A stretch of 64,000 bases of DNA, from the NCBI GenBank assembly GCA_037893225.1, contig JAZGUH010000022.1, positions 3,038,001-3,102,000 on the forward strand, in the 5' to 3' direction. This document shows, piece by piece, positions 32,801-45,470 of this stretch. Within the stretch, counting starts at the first letter, position 1, and each line of letters begins with the position of its first letter. This DNA is from Hippasteria phrygiana (Eukaryota; Echinodermata; Asteroidea; Valvatida; Goniasteridae). Both the position numbers and the translations under genes were made by a program. Below the pieces are notes generated by a model, which worked only from the letters and a program-made list of their open reading frames with translations, had not been told where the DNA came from and searched no databases.

Positions 32801-35130
32801 ACCTCCTGAAAGAGCTAATGAAAAGAAAGCACAGATGGAAAATGTTGTCGGACAAAAGGTCATGTTCATGTGGAGAAGAGAGGTTCAGCAAACGCCATAT
32901 ATAAGTGCAAATACTTTGACCTGTATTTGTTTAACTTGCCTACGTGCCTTGGGTAAAGACCTGAAGATTCCGAGGGTTGGAGCGGCAACAGAACTGTGAT
33001 TAACTTTTATAAAATGCATGTTCTTAGAATCTTGCAGAATGAATGTTGATGATTTTCTAATGTGACAGCTGACTCCTATCCTACTAAAGACTTGCTCAAA
33101 GTAATTTAATAAAAATGTTGATTAACTTTCAATAAAAAAACCAAATAAACCCATCATCACTTTCGTCAGGAGTTGGACAGGGCTTCTGTAACAAATGCTG
33201 AAGAAGAATATGAGTACTTTTCACATAAAAAAGACTAATTTAAAGATACACTTATCGTCTTGTCCTTGCTCTTCAACAAATTGGATTTTGCTTGCTTCTT
33301 ACAAAGTTTAAAATTGTAGGCCTATGTTTTATTTTAAGGAAAATTTTTTTCTTTCTGTTTTGGCATTTGAAAAAGACTTATTTTTGGTAGCTGTTGCGTC
33401 TCTAACACACACACATAAAGAACTGCCATGCTGGAACTGAATTATTGTTGGGCCACAAATAATTCGGCATTTGTAGAGTAAGAACTCAATAACCAACAGA
33501 GGTGAATAATTTTTGTATCGCTAGAAAAATAGCAGAGAAACTTGAAGAAAAAAAAGTGTACAGTATATCTGTATTAAAGTACAAGTGGTAAAGGTTTGCG
33601 TTTGGATTGCCCGTCTGTCAGTACTTTTGACTAAACTTCATGATCTTTAATTCTTTTGTATTTTTCTTTCAAAGATTGGATAAGTTCTGAACAGTTAATT
33701 GTAAAAAACACAGCATGAACAGGTGTTTAATGTGGCTGACTGCAGAATTTCACAGGCATTCAATTTTTTTTTTAAACCACAGTAACAGTTGAATGTGCTG
33801 TAGGAAACTTTTTGAAAAATGTATACTAATACTGTAATGTCATCATCACCTTCAACTTCTTCTCTCTGCCTCATGCTTGAGTGGGCTCCTTGAGCCTACC
33901 AGACGCCTCCTCCAGATGACAAACTCAGTGGTTCCGGGTTGACTCTCATGTCCAGAAATCAATGCCTTGAGATGGGCACTGATTCTCCCCTTGCAGGACC
34001 ATTTGGTTCAGTAACCGCTAAAGAGTTGGACAACTCATGCTGTCACATTATCCATATTTCTTGATTTTGCTCCTGCCCTTCGAGCACCTGACGGTAAAGC
34101 CTTTGGTATATATGCTGGGTATCCTCGTCTCTTGAAGAGCAAACACCTTTAGTTTGAGTGGCTGGGTGCGATCCGTGGATATTTCCTATATTAGCGTGGA
34201 GTGTACAAATGCCACAAGGAATGGCTTTTGCTGTGTTTGAGGATAGGTGATATATTGGCTTCGGGAGGAAAGACAGTGTTACATGTTAATTATCATTGAA
34301 AGTGTATAGGATTCTGTTTTGAAGGAATACTATAATCCGGAGGATTGGAGTATGTAGGAGTGCTAAATCGCCATTAGCATATTGTGAGATTTAAGCCTGG
34401 TTTTCCATATAATTGCAGTGAATGCCGACAGCGTGCAATACAGCAAATTGCAGACTGTCAGGGTTGAGTTGGTTCATGACCTCATTCGGTTGAAAAATGG
34501 AAAGAAAATGGCATCTGAATAGTCAACAATTTCTCACTAAAATGGCATTTTTGTTGCAATAATTGTTCTGACAGCTGAACTGAAACGTCATTTTGATAGA
34601 TTTCAAGTACATGTACTATAAAGCTATTGGAATGAAATTTTATGCTGAATTTCTTGGTCTAAAGGATAACATGGGTCCACTTTGTGGCACTCAAGTGGAG
34701 AGAACATCGTTGAATGCACAGGATGCCAGCACGTGTATTTGCCTGCTCTAATGACTCGATGCGATAGTCAGCAAAGTTGAACTTGGTCCAACTTTGCCAG
34801 CTATCGCCATCCCTATCTGCATCAGTCACAGCAGAGCAGTTTTATAATCAGTGTTGCTGTCAGGGACTCCTTGCAGACACTGTCAGTGATTATGATCACT
34901 ATATGGAAACCAGGACATGATCGACAACACAGTGTGGAGTCTGTCAGACTGAACATTTTGCCAAAATGATTCTGGCTTTAAAATAAAAACAAACACAGCA
35001 GCCTATTATACCCAACACTGGTTGACTGCTGGTCGGCTGTTTGTTGGTCGGCTGGCTGGCGGTTGGTCGGCTGGCGGTTGACTAACATGTCACACTTATC
35101 TACATGTATACATGTCACACTTATCCATCA
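29851..35130. other. unannotated stretch
   Basis: More than 5 kb without a recognised gene or element. Open frames at 31,461-31,778, 31,849-32,139 and 32,143-32,517 (plus) and 32,013-32,321 (minus) overlap one another on both strands and match nothing I know. An imperfect hairpin lies at 34,757-34,810. Confidence 0.4.
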
Positions 35131-35138
35131 CTTTGCAT

Positions 35139-35620
35139 TAGGGGTGTGCATCGGAACCGGGTACCCGAGAACCAGACCGTTCGTGTCAGGAACCGGTTCC
35201 AAATTATGGAATCGAGGACCCGTACAACTTTACATTATCGCATAGTAACTTCCCAGACAATGAAAAAGGAAACGTTTTGAATGTTATTTGTCGGGAATTT
35301 TTAATATTAAAACCCGACTACATGGGAAAACAGCACAGATTTCACGTTGATGAGGCTCACAAAAGTTGACAATGAAGGGAATTTACCGGTTATGGTTTTT
35401 GTAGTCTTGGTATAATGGATAAGAGCCTCGACGGGACATAATAGCAAGCCTCATTCCACAATAAATACAACTGCATAAAGCTTCCGGACAACCATCTTTT
35501 GTGATATGCTGGTGCATATTGGATTGGAAGTTTTGGGTTGGGTTTCTTTAATGGGTACCCAGGTACAGTTTTTTCAATCAGGTACCTGGTTCTTTTACTA
35601 CCCATAAATGCACACCCCCA
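35139..35620. mobile_element. hAT-like MITE
   Basis: Ends TAGGGGTGTGCATCGG and AAATGCACACCCCCA are inverted repeats, flanked by near-identical 8-bp duplications CTTTGCAT and GTTTGCAT (7 of 8). GGTACC and GGAACCGG motifs recur near both ends. Length is 482 bp. No transposase. Confidence 0.8.
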
Positions 35621-35628
35621 GTTTGCAT

Positions 35629-37010
35629 AACAAGTGATGGTGGAGGTAATGGACCTCACCATAATCTGGTTCCCTGACCTGAAGATTCCCTGACGTCTAT
35701 TATATCTTACATGTAGGTCAGGTAGCTACCACGGTTTATAATAGATCATGACGTACAGTGTTAGTCCGAGTGACGTCAGTAGCATCATTCAAATTTAATA
35801 TTCTTGCAAAATCCAGTCGGCAAAATAATGGAAGAGTGTGGCATTTATTTTTCAGTTTTTATATATAATTGAGAATTCAAATTCCAGGATCTGTAACGGG
35901 CCTGAGACAGACATTTTGTTATTGCGAACATCAACGTTAACAGCCGAATGTTACCGCAAACAAGTTCGGAAAACCTCGGACATTTTCGGAAACTGGCAGA
36001 AGTCTGCCAGTTTTCGTCACGTGACATTGGCGGCTATTGGACCCAATATTCATCAGAAATAGTTAGAGTATTTTGGTCTGGGAACCAGACTAACCTCACC
36101 AAGACAGCATCAATCAATATTGGATCAAATTTCTCTCATCTTTCCCCCCTTAAATTTCACTCGCAAGCATTGCGTGCGGCACTGGATTATCCGAGATACA
36201 TTGTAGATACCTAATTCCAATGCCACTGTGATCCCATTAGTAGCCCTAGTATTCTCTATCACAACCCTCTCTTGTTCCCAATCTTGGGAAGGACCATAAA
36301 GGGCCGTACGTAGCAGCTGAGGTAGTTTGGGTTTCAATGTCGGAACTCATCCATCCCTCCCCCTCTTTCTCTCACCAGACCCGAATCGGAAATTGAAAGC
36401 CCTGTTCCTTTGATGTCTGTTGGTGTTGTTTTGCTAGATGTCGAATTGCTGGCCGCTGAGCCATTTAGATCCAGGTCAGATGTCATCAGCGTGTTGTTGT
36501 AAACGTGTATGCCTATCAAGGTCCAGATAATTTCTCGTTCTGTGTACCAGAATTTCAAAATGAGATCCGTCAATTGGCATATGGCAAATTACCAAGGAAG
36601 GTTGATTGTACTGATTTTATAGTGTATACAGATATTATATGTTTGCATACTGTTACCAGAATGAAATCCACCGATTGGCATATGCCTTAAAACGTGTCAT
36701 GCATTTTAATGAGCATGTTGTAGACTTGTATATGCAGACAGGGATGGGATAATTAAATGTCAGTAATTTGATCAAACGCTGTGTAGTGCGTGTGGTTTAC
36801 AAGTGACTTTTGGCAATATTCACTCGCATTGATACCTGTGTACTCTCTTCCAAGTGTGGTATGCTGTAACAAAATGTGCACTTTTCTGTGGAAATTCACC
36901 AAATGCATTTATAGCAATATGGTGTGGTTTTTAGCTTTGACTTGTAAAGTTGAAGTTCCAGGCTTCGCCATTGTATTAATTGAGAAAGTGAAATGAAAGA
37001 CGTTCTGGTT
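35629..37010. other. unannotated stretch
   Basis: No gene recognised. The phrase ATTGGCATATGGC/ATTGGCATATGCC occurs twice at about 36,573 and 36,673. Confidence 0.4.
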
Positions 37011-37326
37011 ATAACCCCTTGTGTCCGGCTGTTATTGGTGGGGCTGGTATGCATGCCAAGAACGGGCCAGCTGTACAGCCAAGTGTAAATATGCAAATAG
37101 GCACCACCCTGAATAGCGTGATCCTATTCTTTGCACTTGGAGCCCCCTTTCGTGTGAATGAAAGCTTTATTTGATAAAGCTCCATCTATTCATTGCTCTC
37201 ACATTCAAAAGCAACATAGTTGAAACATGAATGGATTGAGCATGCACAGGAATGCACATATAGACGACAACCGGCCAGGTTTTCAAACTATGGCTGCGGC
37301 CGCGTCATCCGTTGTTAAGAAGTTAA
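37011..37326. mobile_element. piggyBac-like MITE family, long subfamily
   Basis: The left end ATAACCCCTTGTGTCCGG and right end CCGTTGTTAAGAAGTTAA are degenerate versions of the family ends. The interior aligns with 20,735-21,034 along its length, including GAAACATGAATGGATTGAG and ACAACCGGCCAGG. Confidence 0.65.
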
Positions 37327-37899
37327 ATTTGCACCATGTAGGGTAACTTGTTGATACGTTGTCGTGAAGCCAATGTACGTGTATTTCTTGTTTGTTACTG
37401 TTACTTAGAGATCTTGTTTGTTTTATTAATATGTGTTTCACATGGTGTATTTTCTTCATTAATTTCAAATGATGTTTGATACTAACCATGCCGAGTGTCC
37501 TTGACTAAGCTCTACCAGGCTCTAATCTTCATTAGAATTCCTTGGGTATAATCATTTTTACAAAAATGCTTCTTTCCTTCTCAAGGACGAATAAATGTTT
37601 CAGTATTTTTTATAATTTGTTTTTTTTGGGGGGGGATGTTTTTAATGTTCAGAGGTGCAAATGTTGTAAAAATTACCTCTGGGTAAGTCCAACAAAAGGT
37701 CCTCTTGCAGTCACATACTTAACCCACCGTGTTGTCTTTAATTACATAATCATCCCAGGACTAATCACATGTATTTTTGCAGGTATTCTCCTTGCAGATG
37801 CCCAACATTAGAATGAGAAACACTGAAATCTGAATTGTTTTAAGAGGGTTTGGGTTTACTGAAAATCCTATACATAACACTAGCATGCGTAAATAAGCC
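37327..37899. other. unannotated stretch
   Basis: No gene seen. A short G run lies near 37,630. Confidence 0.4.
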
Positions 37900-38103
37900 A
37901 GTTCGGTATCTCAAAGGTCAAAGGTTATTCGGGATAAAATTGCCGACGTACTGTCACGCCATGTTACGCGAACGCCCATTCTGATTGAATTTAACACGTG
38001 CGCGTTGTGCGATGACCTTTTGCCTTCACACGTGCTCGTTAGGTCACGCGGGTCATTCGGGATAAAATGTCATTGTGCACATGCGCAGTTGAAATACCGA
38101 ACG
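37900..38103. mobile_element. short MITE-like repeat, copy 2
   Basis: Ends GTTCGGTATCTC and GAAATACCGAAC are inverted repeats with one mismatch. The interior matches 9441-9640, and GGTCATTCGGGATAAAAT partly repeats a left-side phrase. Confidence 0.65.
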
Positions 38104-39679
38104 CCGGCTCCGCCCTATACTGGATACGCCACTGATAATCTTCAAGCACCCTGCGAAATCATTGTACCTGGTGTGCTGTCGTTTTCAAGAAAAGTGGAAT
38201 TTTTGTATCAATTTCCAGCAATGGTCGACCGAATAGTCTAGTTCCCCGACCTGATAATTCCCTTACATCTATAAATTGCTCTGTTTTGTCTGAAGAAGGG
38301 CAAGGAACCAGACCACCAGAACAGCCCTTTTTTTTTCTTTGTTTTCCCAGCATCTACATATATGCACCAAAACTTTAACAGGTCAGTGTTACAGTATTGC
38401 TATACATTTATGTAAAATACTACCCCAAAATGTTGTATGGTACATGTACATGTACCTTTAAATACATGTAGCAACAAATTTTGTTGTGCTTATAATATAA
38501 CACAGTGTATCTGCAATCGTCATGTACCTCCCATTTAAAATGGTCATGTTGAGAAAAAATATCCTTGTTCCAGCACTTGTATCCAACATTGTAAAGAAAA
38601 ATGATCTTCATACACAACCACAGTTGAAATACATGTACATGTACTTACAGTATTTCAAGAAATATTGCACACACTGCACAATCTAGACGTACAATGTACA
38701 TGTACATGAAAAACCCAAATAACAAGTAGTTTTTGCTATTTTATGATTGTTTTTTTGAGGGGGTGGGGAATCTAAAATGTAACCTACATGTAAATAATCG
38801 ATACTTGTTGCCTATTTCACTCAGACTACAGTTACTGATGTTTTGTTCTAATGATGAGATTGTGTAAACAAGATGCTCTACAGATATTGACGAGCCCAGT
38901 GACATCAAGTGTGATGTTACTGAAAAATTGTCAAATTTGTCAAATATGCACTGCGAGTATTGGTAGAATTGGCCTTCACATGATCAATAGGGCTTGTTAT
39001 GTGCTCCCCCACCTCACAATCTAAATGCAATTAGTCAGCTGCGGCGATTTCTCGTCAAGGTTGGCGGGGAGGAAGGACGGAGGAAAAAGCACACAACCAA
39101 CAATAATTATTAAGCATATTGTACTCGGTTCTCTTGTGTATCCTGGGAAATTTTTGAAAATGATCTTTGTGTATTCTGGTGCATTCTGGTGCATGTAAAA
39201 GCCAATGACCCATAAAATGTATGACAAGAGCTGTCCCCTCGGGGGTACGTGTCCCCCCACCCCACCTTAAACCCCCCCTCCCCCTCCCCCACTCCTCAAA
39301 TCGCCGCCCATGCAATTAGCATGGGCAAAGTGAGGCATGGAACGCCTTTCCACGTTTCATCAACAAGGACTTTCCAAGGGAGGGAAATGACAATAACGGA
39401 AATTTCTGACGGCCTTGGCAATTGGAGATGTTTGTACCGGCAACGCCGCAATGCATACAGATACGTCCTCGCTGTAATTATTAGAAATAATGACCATAAT
39501 GGATGACATTTAGTGCATTTTACAGATGTTTCAAAGCCCTTGTTCAGAAGACGGTGTATTTTACCCCGGAAGATTCCAGCATTGTGATTGCACCTTGTGC
39601 CCTTACATGTGTCTATCTGAACACCAAAGCAGAGGCAGATCCAGGGAGGGGGGGGGGGGGGGGGCGTGGCGGTCAAAAC
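38104..39679. other. unannotated, with TACATG islands
   Basis: Runs of the self-complementary TACATG hexamer occur at about 38,440-38,470, 38,630-38,645 and 38,695-38,708. A poly-G run lies at about 39,648-39,664. No gene seen. Confidence 0.45.
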
Positions 39680-39828
39680 ACTGCCCTGCAGCCAAGCATA
39701 AGACATACAATAGGCAAACAATGGTCTGAATATGCAAAGGAATGCGCATATAGATGACAACCGGCCAGGTGGTCTTTTTCAAACTGCGGCTATGGTCTTC
39801 GTCCGTATTCGAGAGGTGAAAAGATTTG
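39680..39828. mobile_element. piggyBac-like MITE family, fragment
   Basis: It contains GCAGCCAAGCATAAGACATA, GAATGCGCATATAGATGAC, CAACCGGCCAGGTGGTC and CTTCGTCCGTATTCGAG. It is closest to the 6842 fragment and lacks clean TTAA ends. Confidence 0.6.
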
Positions 39829-39895
39829 AAAACCACTGCCTTCTTTTTATGTCAAATGAAAGGAAGCATTCAGATCATGTTCCAGTATTTGTTAA

Positions 39896-40030
39896 GGCCA
39901 GTTCATACTTCTCGCAAATGCAAAGGCAAAGCGACTTTCAAAGCGTCACCAGTTGCTGTTTCATTGTGATTTTTCGCTGTTACTCAACAAATTCACTTTC
40001 CCTCAAATTCACGTAAAGTGTGAACCTGCC
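39896..40030. mobile_element. very short Harbinger-like MITE
   Basis: Ends GGCCAGTTCATACTT and AAGTGTGAACCTGCC are inverted repeats with a few mismatches bounding 135 bp. Repeated GCAAATGC/GCAAAGCGACTT-like motifs lie just inside. The end style is that of PIF/Harbinger elements, and the target duplication is not clear. Confidence 0.55.
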
Positions 40031-42185
40031 GCTTGGCATGGTTAGATTGGCGAAAACAAGTTGAACTGAATATTTATGGCATAATTCCTTTTAAAATTTA
40101 CTGATTAAAATGAGAATGGTGAAAGCCATACGGGAATGGATTACAGCGTTGGTATCCCATCCCCTGGCACTAATAATCAACAAAAGGAAGATGGTCAACA
40201 TACTGAAAGACTTGAAGAGCATAATAATGTACATGTAACTGTCAGGTTTCTCGACCTCGTCTGCTCTAGCTGACTCATCATTCCACGACATATCCTGTAC
40301 ATATACCCATCAGTGTTTCTCTCTCCCTGCACCATGTGGATCTCCAGACTCCGGTCTAACGTGCCGGGCTGAGGTATCTCAATCCAATTATGCTGATACA
40401 AAGCTCTTAAGTTTCAGCAATATTTTCTCAATTTCAGAATTTGATCCGATTACTGTTACATGCCCTGAAGAAGCAGAATAGAATGTGCCATTGGAAATGT
40501 TTTTTTTTTAATTTTAGCTACTTTACAAATCACGTGTAGGTGAAATTTGCAAGATATTTTGCTTAGGGTGTTCAGCATTCATAGAGTACACCCCTTCGGG
40601 TTCCTCGAGTAGTAATTGTCTTCTTGGTCACAAATTTAAGAACAACAGGCGTGTTTTTTGGGACTGTTTGTGGCTGTATTTCGTAAAAATGCAAAGCTCA
40701 TTCGTGCTGTTCAGAACTGGAAACCTTCGGGCACAAGATGTTTGGATAATTGCAAGGGATTGGGAAGAAATTACTGGAAGGTCAACCAGAAGTGGGGCAG
40801 AACAGGCATGGCTAGGATTAAGGATGACGGAGTGTGAATTTTGAAAGAAAGAGAATATTAAAAAAAAACCAACAAAGGTTTGATAACTTTTAAACACGTA
40901 TGTATGATTTTTGGCTGAGAATTTGTGCATTTTATAGTGGGATGTGAATGATACCAATTATCTTTCCCATCCTTTTTCGCGTGCTTGGCCATTGTGACTT
41001 GCGGCTGACATTTTTAGGCACCAAATTTATAAAAATATCATGTACTGCGTATTTGACCTACGTCTTCTCGGACTTGTCATATCCCCTAGCCCAAGCTGGG
41101 AAAAGTATATCTCAGATATTGCAAAGGGTGTTTCCATGCGAGTCGGTTGTCTTTATAATCGAGCTCGGAAGTATCATTGCGTGAAGTCATATATAGGTAA
41201 CAAAATCATGGCGGAATCAATTTTGAGATTTATTTTTTTATTTTTAGAAAGCTTTAGTTCCATTAAATCTCCAGGTGCAATTTTCTATTTAAAAAAGGAC
41301 AGATGAAGTTGAAAATATTGACGTTTTTTTATGGCGACATTGGCGGCACGTGCACCGCGTGATTTTGTCAATGCCATTTTTCTCCAAATATGTTCTCTGC
41401 GCGTTTGCAGTACGGTGCCGTTTCTTTCAGGTCATATTTTCTGATGGGAATACGGTAGAAGGATAACTTTGGGTATCATAGAGAGCCCATTAAATTCTCT
41501 TTATTTTGACATATTAATCTCCAAAAGTCAAACTTAGGCGACGACATTCCTCAATATGTTTCAACCCCTTCATTTAGTACCTTGGATCAGAAAAGGCAAA
41601 TTACATGTACATGTAGGTGTTCACATTTAAGTTCTGAATCTCAGATGAAACCATGACTGCCTGTACATACGCAAATCTAGGTTAATTGACATTGATGGCT
41701 TCCATGCTTCTGTCCATTGACATGACCTAGTTGGGTTAAGGTACATGTACATGTTTTTTGTACATGGTCAAACAAGATCAATACCTTTGCATCTGTTTTT
41801 ACTTCAGTATACAAACCGGGGATTGAATAGGAATGTTTGTTCAGAAATGCAGAAGTTGGAGTGACTCACTTGTCAGTGAGGTGAGGCTAGTTTTCCAATT
41901 CAGTCTACTCAACCCACTCCAGCCATTTTCTTGAACTTTGTTAAGTCCAAACTCTAGCTATCCTGTACACACTTTAATGGAGTCTAGTGGTGTAACCAGA
42001 GAGAGGGAAGGGGAGGAACTGCCAACTCCTTGCCCTTCTCTAGAATTTTTTTTAATAACTTTTTTTTTTTTTTGAATTTGTGTAGGGGCTGCTGCATGTC
42101 ATCTGTAGTGTGTTGATATGTGTTCAGCTTGGTTGGAAATAGGCCTATTTGTAAATGCTTTCGAAAGTCCGTTCCTCCCCCCTAA
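40031..42185. other. unannotated stretch
   Basis: No gene recognised. TACATGTACATG occurs at about 41,604 and 41,741. Overlapping short frames at 40,948-41,306 match no family. Confidence 0.4.
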
Positions 42186-43370
42186 GCCGAGCCGAGCTGA
42201 ACCACCGTGTCGACCATGCCGAGCCACCGTGTCAACCCATGCCGAGCCACCGTGTCGACCCATGCCGAGCCACCGTGTCGACCCATGCCGAGCCACCGTG
42301 TCGACCCATGCCGAGCCACCGTGTCGACCTATGCCGAGCCACCGTGTCGACCTATGCCGAGCCACCGTGTCGACCTATGCCGAGCCACACCGTGTCGACC
42401 TATGTCAAGCCACCCCGTGTCGACCCATGTCAAGCCACCGTGTCGACCCATGCCGAGCCACCGTGTCGACCCATGCCGAGCCACCGTGTCGACCCATGCC
42501 GAGCCACCGTGTCGACCCATGCCGAGCCACCATGTCGACCCATGCCGAGCCACCGTGTCGACCCATGCCGAGCCACCGTGTCGACCCATGCCGAGCCACC
42601 GTGTCGAGCCACCGTGTCGACCCATGCCGAGCCACCGTGTCGACCCATGCCGAGCCACCGTGTCGACCCATGCCGAGCCACCGTGTCGACCCATGCCGAG
42701 CCACCGTGTCGACCCATGCCGAGCCACCGTGTCGAGCCACCGTGTCGACCCATGCCGAGCCACCGTGTCGACCCATGCCGAGCCACCGTGTCGACCCATG
42801 CCGAGCCACCGTGTCGACCCATGCCGAGCCACCGTGTCGACCCATGCCGAGCCACCGTGTCGACCCATGCCGAGCCACCGTGTCGACCCATGCCGAGCCA
42901 CCCCGTGTCGACCCATGCCGAGCCACCGTGTCGACCCATGCCGAGCCACCGTGTCGACCCATGCCGAGCCACCGTGTCAACCCATGCCGAGCCACCGTGT
43001 CGACCCATGTCAAGCCACCCCGTGTCGACCCATGCCGAGCCACCATGTCGACCCATGCCGAGCCACCGTGTCGACCCATGCCGAGCCACCGTGTCGACCC
43101 ATGCCGAGCCACCGTGTCGACCCATGCCGAGCCACCGTGTCGACCCATGTCAAGCCACCCCGTGTCGACCCATGTCAAGCCACCCCGTGTCGACCCATGC
43201 CGAGCCACCGTGTCGACCCATGCCGAGCCACCGTGTCGACCCATGTCAAGCCACCCTGTGTCGACCCATGTCAAGCCACCCCGTGTCGACCCATGTCAAG
43301 CCACCCCGTGTCGACCCATGCCGAGCCACCGTGTCGACCCATGCCGAGCCACTCCATACCGAGCCACCCC
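42186..43370. repeat. 23-bp minisatellite, about 50 copies
   Basis: The unit is CGTGTCGACCCATGCCGAGC plus CAC, 23 bp. Variants include CATG for CGTG, a GTCAAGC version (TGTCAAGCCACCC, mainly at 42,405-42,440 and 43,000-43,310), and units shortened to GTGTCGAGCCAC at 42,600 and 42,730. Since 23 is not a multiple of three, one frame cycles through all three phases and yields a 23-residue protein repeat per 69 bp. No frame on either strand meets stops for long distances, giving open frames up to 447 codons (42,118-43,461). I do not accept these as genes. Each unit carries the palindrome GTCGAC. Confidence 0.95.
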
Positions 43371-44214
43371 ATACCGAACCCAACCCAACCAACAGCCAAA
43401 CCCGACTTCAAGGCTTCATGCCAAAACAAACCTAAATAAAGCAGACACATGTAACCCATAACTAACCTAACCAAACCCAGATTATTTAGCCCACTTTTAG
43501 CAGCTACAAGTATGTCAACCTATCCCAACTCACTCCACACTTGATTATTCAGGTTCTCCTCCATAACCACAAGACTCATCTGCAGATTTCTTTCACACAC
43601 AGAACAGTATCTATGATATTCAAGACGGCCAAGCTTCTGCTTCTGCTGTGTAGTTCATGTACAAATGTATTTGCATGTAGTTGTTTTTTGTTTACAGAAA
43701 ACCTTGTTGATTACATCTTAGCCTTGTTCTGGTCGAACCTTACAGAAACTGTTCACAAATTCCAACATTCTAGCAAGTAAAATATCAAAGCAAACAGGAT
43801 TAAATACTTCCCTTCTCTTAATCACTCCTGACAGTTCCAAGTCTGATGTTTTTTCCTCAAGCTTGCTCATCAAGAATTTAAGAAACGGCGGTCGGTCATT
43901 GACTTGTGAAAATTAAATAATTCGGTAGCGTAAAGGATTACTGAGGTGTGTGTGTGCATGTACTTCATGTACAAATCTAAAGCATTTCAAGTCCTCTGGC
44001 AGACGTCATTCCTCTTCTCAGCTCATTAATGCTGAAAAAGGCAGACAGCCTTAATGTTGGGAGTTTACTTACGAATGCCTTTGTATTGTCTTCAAAGGGT
44101 TGATAACATTTTTTTGGGATGGTCATGCCGGTTTCATGGATTGGGTCTTCAGTCCCCCCTCCCCCCCAATTTTTTTAAAATAAATACAAAATAATATATT
44201 CTGCGGTTTTGCTC
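43371..44214. other. unannotated stretch
   Basis: A C/A-rich degenerate tail of the minisatellite (AACCCAACC-like) runs to about 43,480. No gene after it. Confidence 0.45.
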
Positions 44215-44335
44215 CCATCCTTAAAACTAAAGATTTCTTCGTCTTCTCTTCACAGGTTTCTTCAGACTTGCAAGCTACAGTTTGATATGCACTTTTGAGG
44301 AATCCTTAGTTTCAATACTATAAATAATCATCGTA
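44215..44335 (+). mobile_element. 5'-truncated SINE tail
   Basis: It matches the 3' half of the minus-strand SINE at 29,265-29,555: TTCTCTTCACAGGTTTCTTC, CAAGCTACAGT and TTTTGAGGAATCCTTAGTTT, ending in a short ATAAATAAT tail. The tRNA-like head is absent. Confidence 0.7.
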
Positions 44336-44885
44336 ATGAAAATTCAGTGCATGAGTGATAATACTAACAGAAGAATTTTAATGTTTATCACTGACTTTGA
44401 CGACCAGACAGTAAAGTACAGCAAAAACGAAATAATCTACTCCTAAATCTTGACAAGAGTGCGAGGTGTTGAGTTATGGCATTTATGCATTACTTCACCA
44501 GTCAACAGCCTGAACGCCCATGAATTTTGGATGAACAGTTTTGTTGAAAAAGGCGAGCCTTGATAATCCAATGTGTTGCCTGGAGGGCAGATCTGGAAAG
44601 TGAGAGCAAATCGAATAGATTAAGTATCAAATCTGTTGTGAAGAAGTAGTCAATCCCATGGGTTTGGTTAGACAGTTACACGTTTAATTTGACTCGTTTA
44701 CGCATAAGGTGTCTGCCGCTTCTGTTAACAGGAACCTGGATTATTGTACTGATATTTCACGGAGGTTAAATCTGCACTATTGGTTGACTTATTTTTTGTC
44801 AAGTTTGCCCGCAACGAGGTCTCTAGAGGCTTTATCGAAGGGCAAGTATGAGGGGAAATTGAGAAGTGGCAGAGATGATGGTTCA

Positions 44886-45304
44886 TGGTGGGTGGGGGGG
44901 GGGGGGGGGGAGGTGGACTGTATGTTGTGGACTGAACATTTTCTTATGCACTCTTTGGATGAGAGGCGTGTTTGAAGTAATTCAAGGTGGAGATTCAAGA
45001 TGGCAGATAGTAAGGGAAGGGTTTGGGTTGGGGATGGTTATGGGTTTGAGTTTGGATAAGGGTAAGGATAGCTTTGGGATTGGAGTGCATTGTAAAGGTT
45101 CTGGAAAGGGTTTAAATTAAGGCTGGGTTTGGGGTTGTGAATGGGTGTTGGGGTTGGCTTAGAGGTTGGTTTATGTGGCTTGGTTTCAGATTGGGGATGG
45201 ATTGGGGTGGGCGTCAGTCTTAGGGTTGGGGTTGCGTATGGGTATGGGTATGGTTTGGGGTTGGGAGGCATGGTGCCGGTTCAGATTGAGTTTAAGTTGG
45301 GTTA
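44886..45304. repeat. G-rich tract and degenerate GGGTTT repeat
   Basis: A run of G (about 44,895-44,910) is followed from about 45,010 by imperfect GGGTTTGGGTTGGGGATGG-like sequence. It resembles degenerate telomere-type repeats in composition but has no regular hexamer, so I call it G-rich simple sequence. Confidence 0.7.
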
Positions 45305-45305
45305 A

Positions 45306-45470
45306 TTAAAGATGCTGTGTCTGTGCTTTTTGGGCGTGGCACCCTAACAATTAAATTTTCAAATTGAATTGCTAATTTGTTAGCATATAGATAAGTTACG
45401 CGCTATCCAATGAGACATTTCACACACACACAAATTGATTGAAGATAAGTCACCGTTTTTTTATGACTTT
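45306..45470. mobile_element. TTAA-ended MITE (TGCTGTGTC family), copy 3
   Basis: It begins TTAAAGATGCTGTGTCTGTG, then GGGCGTGGCACC, TTCAAATTGAATTGCTAAT and CCAATGAGAC, matching the 10,198-10,495 copy in reverse. The right terminus is not identified. Confidence 0.55.

Noticed and set aside
42118..43461. Open frames of up to 447 codons on both strands
   Set aside because: They result from a stop-free 23-bp repeat. Frames on both strands are open, and the ends run into ordinary non-coding sequence.
45010..45304. Interstitial telomere repeat
   Set aside because: The G-rich sequence lacks a regular TTAGGG unit; spacing is irregular.
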